Positions 59,886-64,000 of a stretch of DNA of 64,000 bases are shown here, piece after piece. Numbering within the stretch: the stretch's first letter is position 1; each line of letters opens with the position of its first letter. Source of the DNA: Sorex araneus (lineage: Eukaryota; Chordata; Mammalia; Eulipotyphla; Soricidae); the NCBI RefSeq assembly GCF_027595985.1, contig NC_073313.1, positions 83,888,494 through 83,952,493 of the forward strand. The letters run 5' to 3'. Both the position numbers and the translations under genes were made by a program. Under the pieces are notes generated by a model. That model saw only the letters and a program-made list of their open reading frames with translations, was not told the origin of the DNA and did no database searches.

Positions 59886-62640
59886 AAGGAATTCCATTGT
59901 ATATACTAAACTCCTCTCTAGTGCATCTCAAATGATTTTAGCTATGTGTCCTTCTTGGGATAATTGAGAAAACATTAAAGATTTTTCTGTTTTGTGGTCC
60001 AGATAAAACTACTAATCAAGAAGGGCTATATGTTAAATTAGTCAAACCCTTAAAACATTACTGAAAGGAAATGATCATTGCTATTTAAAAAAAAACAGGA
60101 ATTCAAAAATATCCACTAGTGGAGAAATTAAAATTCAAAATTTACAGAAACTTTTTTTCCAAAGCAGAAGTCAAACATCACAGCCTCACCATGTTTTAGT
60201 AGAAAATTAATTACATGTAGTAGAAAAGTAATCAGATATTAATTACCTCAGTAGAAAATTAATTACATTTAATTCAAAATTTTCTTGGACTGAGTACCAA
60301 ATCTTTTCTATCTACAAAGAGTAATGTGTGCTTTATCTTTTATAAACAGAATCCAGCCTTCTTAGCAGAGAATCCCCATAATTTATGGCCTCAGACCTTA
60401 CGGGTTACCTATATAATCTCCCCACTTTATACTTGAAGAGCTACACATAGGCATTATTTATTTCATAATGTAGAGGAACATAATCTACTACATTTTTTCA
60501 TTCTAGTAGTCAAAAAGAAGTGTATTAGGGCTCTAACACCCCCTCCCAAATATCATTAAATTCTCAAGCTCTGGAACGACATGACCATATAAATAAGAAT
60601 ATTATTTCACAACTCATAGATGATCTTTTTATTTAAGTTTTAAAAAACCACCTGCAACAGTGCTGATCTTTCCATTAGAATCATGCTTATACTCTAACTG
60701 CATAACAATAAGCTGTCATAAAAACTACACACAGAAGTCATCAAATTAAAATGAATCAAGTTAGACAGAATGATGCTCACTAAGAATCCAGCAGCTGATG
60801 GATAAGAGAAAAGGCAGTCTATCCTGGAACATGGGGAGAGAGCTACAATTCCTGGGCAGAAAACAATATCTGGGTTTTTTAACTAGAAGCAGACATATAC
60901 CTTTTAAGTATTAGAAAATTGAAAGCCAACAACAGAAAAATACAGTCCTTAGTATCCATAAGTGTTTTCCCCTCAAAAAGGGTAACCGGACTACATACTG
61001 CTTAGAACTCTTCTTTCAGCTCAGCCATAAATCAAGAGGTGCCAAAAAATCATTAAGCAAACTTATTTTAAAGTGAATCTGAGATGCTACTCAGTCTTCA
61101 CAAACTGCAAAGAACTGCCGGAGTCAGTCCCTGAGGGAGACTTTAAAGTCCAGAAACTACTGGCAAAGTAACAATAATATTAAATTCAGTCATTTAAAAG
61201 AGAGATTCCTTCTTTTTAAAGCTTCCCCAGTCAGCCCCAAATCACAGTTCAAATTAGCTCAAATATAATCCAGAGATAATCTGGCATTTTCCCGTTGTGA
61301 ATTAAAAGTATTCATTTTTTCTAGAAAGAGGGGAAAAGTCATTCAAAATAATTCAAAGTATCTAGAAACAATTTCTTGGTCCAGTAAACCCACTACCAAA
61401 ATTTTACATCTCCAACAGAAAAACAGCTGAAATCCCCATTCCCCCCAATACCAACTCTTTCTCCCAATCTTTCCCATTAATTCTCCCCACGAAATGACTC
61501 TTTACATACACTTTCAAATCATCACAAATCAATCATGTAAATGCAACTTTTATCAAAGAATTCACAAGCAACAAGAAAGAAATGAGTTTCTATTACCTCC
61601 CCACTCTCATTCTCGGACAGCCTTCTCTCCTCTCTGCAGAAAGTAGAGAAATTTCCCATGATGAAAATAAAGAATCTCAAAAGCTTTAGAGCAAAAGACT
61701 ACTTTTGCCCTTCCTTGGAAATATTGTCTTTTTCTTCTTCCAGAGTCCAACACCTTTTCCCTCACCTACATTTACTGTTTGCTCATGAGGCAGCAGTAAT
61801 CCTCTGGTATTATGAAATTCTACCTTCCCTAAGCAGGGTTTACACTGCAGCCTCCAAAACGATGCCTGAACCTCAGCAGATAGAAGAGCCATAGCAACAG
61901 CGGTAATAGTTTTTTTTTTTTTCACTTGCTATTACCAGGAATCACAGTCCAAAAAGACGGCCATGGAGGTGTCACCTATGCTAAACCCTCGAAATTGATT
62001 CATTATTTAACTACTTAAAGCCCACATTTTTATATTATGTGCCCTTTGGGAGGCGTGTGGCAGAGGAAAAATGATTTTTCACTGACAGTCACCATTTTCA
62101 TGAAGAGATAGATAATTAAACAAAATAAAGCAGCTCTCTGGATACAAGACTCTATTCGTGACAGAAACATAATCTAATGCCCTGTCTCTTTTGCTCCCTA
62201 TTACCTTCGAATCTATACTGTGAAGTACCTATCACAATTTTAGCTTCAAAATAAGAGCAGATGATCACAAGTTCTTATTAACTATAAGCCATTTATATAT
62301 GGTTCACAGGCCACAGTTTTTGCTGACAGGTAAACCAGTGTATATAATTGAAAGCTGCTTCTTTGATGAATGGATTCTCTGCTACACTATTCTAGGGGAG
62401 AAATTAGCAGAGAATTGTGAAGCTTGATAAATATAATCATACATACTGTTTAATTAATTCTAATTCACTAAAACAGCTTAACCTATATAAAATTTCATTA
62501 GAAGTCACATCTCATGATCTGTGTCCTACATGAAACAGAATCCTGGAAATCCAATTTATTTAATTATAATGGTAATAATTTGGATATTTAAGGGAAAATG
62601 ATGAACTCAAATAAAAATTTGACATCTATAAAATCCTGAT
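59886..62640. other. SINE-free stretch of STK26 intron 1, continued
   Basis: AT-rich, no SINE or L1. Contains one copy (61,481-61,510) of a 30-bp sequence repeated at 62,729-62,758. Confidence 0.55.
61481..61510 (+). repeat. 30-bp dispersed duplicate, copy 1
   Basis: Starts ttctccccacgaaatgactc and runs to ttta[c]ataca. 29 of 30 identical to 62,729-62,758. Confidence 0.93.
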
Positions 62641-62659
62641 TACCCTATTGCATACTTCA

Positions 62660-62790
62660 ACACATGTACATGTGTATATATAGATATACTAGATTTTTGT
62701 GTATATGTGTATATATATATATATTAGATTCTCCCCACGAAATGACTCTTTATATACATATATATATATATACACACACACACACATATT
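62660..62790. repeat. Compound (TA)/(TG)/(CA) microsatellite with an embedded insert
   Basis: tgtgtatatatagatat, gtatatgtgtatatatat, then the 30-bp insert at 62,729-62,758, then atatatatatatacacacac. Confidence 0.9.
62729..62758 (+). repeat. 30-bp dispersed duplicate, copy 2
   Basis: Non-repetitive sequence embedded in the TA microsatellite. Source-like copy at 61,481. Confidence 0.93.
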
Positions 62791-62811
62791 TACATCTGAG
62801 TAAATCCTTTT

Positions 62812-62992
62812 TTTTGGTTTTAGGGCCACACCCTAAGGTTTTCAGGGTTTATTCCTGGTTTCTGTGTTCAGGACTGACCCCTGGAGGTGCTCAGGGGACT
62901 GACCATATGTAGTCCTGGGGAACGAACTAAGGTTAAGGGAAGCAGCCGCATGCACATGCCTTACTTCCTGTTTTCTCTCATCTCTAGCATAA
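62812..62992 (-). mobile_element. SOR SINE, old
   Basis: Minus copy: tttagggccacaccctaagg, ccctggaggtgctcagggg, gaacgaactaaggttaag. Confidence 0.75.
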
Positions 62993-63207
62993 ATGTTTTA
63001 AAATGAGACAATACATATTTTTAAGTTTTTTTGAGGTAATTTTTCTATCATGAAAGTAGTTGAAAATCCTTGAACACCATACTTTTTTTTACATATACAA
63101 CTAGATTCGTGTTATATTGCAAACATTCATAAATGATGCTGTGAAATCATGATTTTGTTTCTTGAACTTAATGATCATCCCATTTTTTACCCCTTTTTGA
63201 AACTGTT

Positions 63208-63370
63208 TTTAAGGGGGTCACACCTGGTGGTGCTGAGGTCACTAGGGTCATACCTTATTGTGCTCGGGGGCCATCAGAGCTGCACCCGATGGTGTTGGGA
63301 GAATCACATGGTGGGAGGGATCAAAGTCTGGGCTTGTGTCCTACCTCTTGAGCTATCACCCCCCTTTCAA
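63208..63370 (-). mobile_element. Old SOR-related SINE, extended variant
   Basis: Minus strand: gggtcacacctggtggtgct, gtgctcgggggccatcag, head-like end gagctatcacccccc. Confidence 0.6.
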
Positions 63371-64000
63371 CAATGAACTTTATTAGTTATGTCTAAAATT
63401 GGTAGAGGTAATTAAAACCTCTAAAGGACAATGTTGAGCCTTATTTTATTGACTAGATTGAAACTGTCTTTAAACATAATACACTTCATGCAAAATACAC
63501 ATTGAGGGTGCATACAGGCACCTGCTGACTTCCACCAAAAAACTGAAATCTAGCTATTTAGAATAATAAGGGTAACAAGAGTAATTAGCCTAAAAAGGAC
63601 AGCCACTATGTAAGAGGTGTGAGATACAAAGTAAATACATCAGAATTTTGAAACCCCAACAAATTTTATTCCCTATAGAGGGAAAAAGTCATGTAGGGAC
63701 TCAGTGAATTTATTCTAATGCTAATTTAACATCACTTAAAATGTGCTTAGAAATACATTTCTGCACATGTGTTTGAAGACAGTCAAGAGGTGAGAAATCT
63801 TTGGTTCTGAAAGATAATTTTATTGTCACTGGTTGTATGCTCATTGTAGGAATTAAAACGTGATTTAGGGCCAATACTGGTGGACTGAATTTATTCACAT
63901 TGTCTGTGTTGGCAAACTCAATAAGGATGCCTTATTTTCTTCTCTTTCTTTCCATTTCAATCCTTTGTTTGAATTTAGCAAACTCTTAAACTTTTCTACA
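63371..64000. other. STK26 intron 1, window edge
   Basis: No exon or repeat recognised. Confidence 0.5.

Larger units (their letters stand above)
46614..64000 (-). other. STK26: STK26 intron 1 (partial)
   Basis: More than 17.3 kb with no exon 1: no sequence encoding MAHSPVAVQVPG or a CpG-rich promoter was found on the minus strand up to the window edge. Long first introns are normal for this gene. Confidence 0.75.

Overview
The window is nuclear DNA of a placental mammal, almost certainly a shrew (Soricidae, most likely Sorex). The main evidence is dozens of copies of a tRNA-derived SINE with a characteristic head (ggggctggagcgatagcac... B box gggttcgattcc) that matches the SOR SINE family described from shrews. 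Two genes are recognised by exon translation. They lie tail to tail as FRMD7 and STK26 (MST4) do on human Xq26.2, so this should be shrew X-chromosome sequence.

Layout. Positions 1-18,506 carry the 3' part of FRMD7 on the + strand: exons 6-12 by human numbering, the stop codon at 17,672-17,674 and a poly(A) signal at 18,481. Exons 1-5 are outside the window. Positions 18,507-21,800 are a 3.3-kb intergenic gap filled with old repeats and a minus-strand L1 that carries a nested SINE. Positions 21,805-46,613 hold STK26 on the - strand: ten exons encoding everything after the first 14 or so residues, including the whole kinase domain, plus a 1.7-kb 3' UTR. Positions 46,614-64,000 are STK26 intron 1; the first exon and promoter lie beyond the right edge. 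In FRMD7 and the right-hand introns the rest is mainly SOR SINEs (at least 50 copies), 5'-truncated L1 3' ends, a few ancient MIR, hAT-Charlie and L1M remnants, and microsatellites.

The most notable points are the following. (1) FRMD7 exon 7 has one extra base that creates an immediate in-frame stop, although every other exon is intact. (2) A U6 snRNA fused to an L1 3' end sits inside one target-site duplication. (3) A short L1 copy appears to have carried downstream DNA with it (3' transduction). (4) There are two short non-tandem duplications, each about 1.2 kb apart. (5) A head-to-head SINE pair shares a single target-site duplication. (6) About 10.7 kb of STK26 intron 1 has no SINEs in otherwise SINE-dense DNA.

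No bacterial features, CRISPR arrays or operons exist here. I found no new protein-coding system. FRMD7 (a FERM-domain neuronal protein) and STK26 (a Ste20-family kinase) are neighbours but have no known joint pathway. All homology calls come from my knowledge of the human proteins and repeat families, not from a search.
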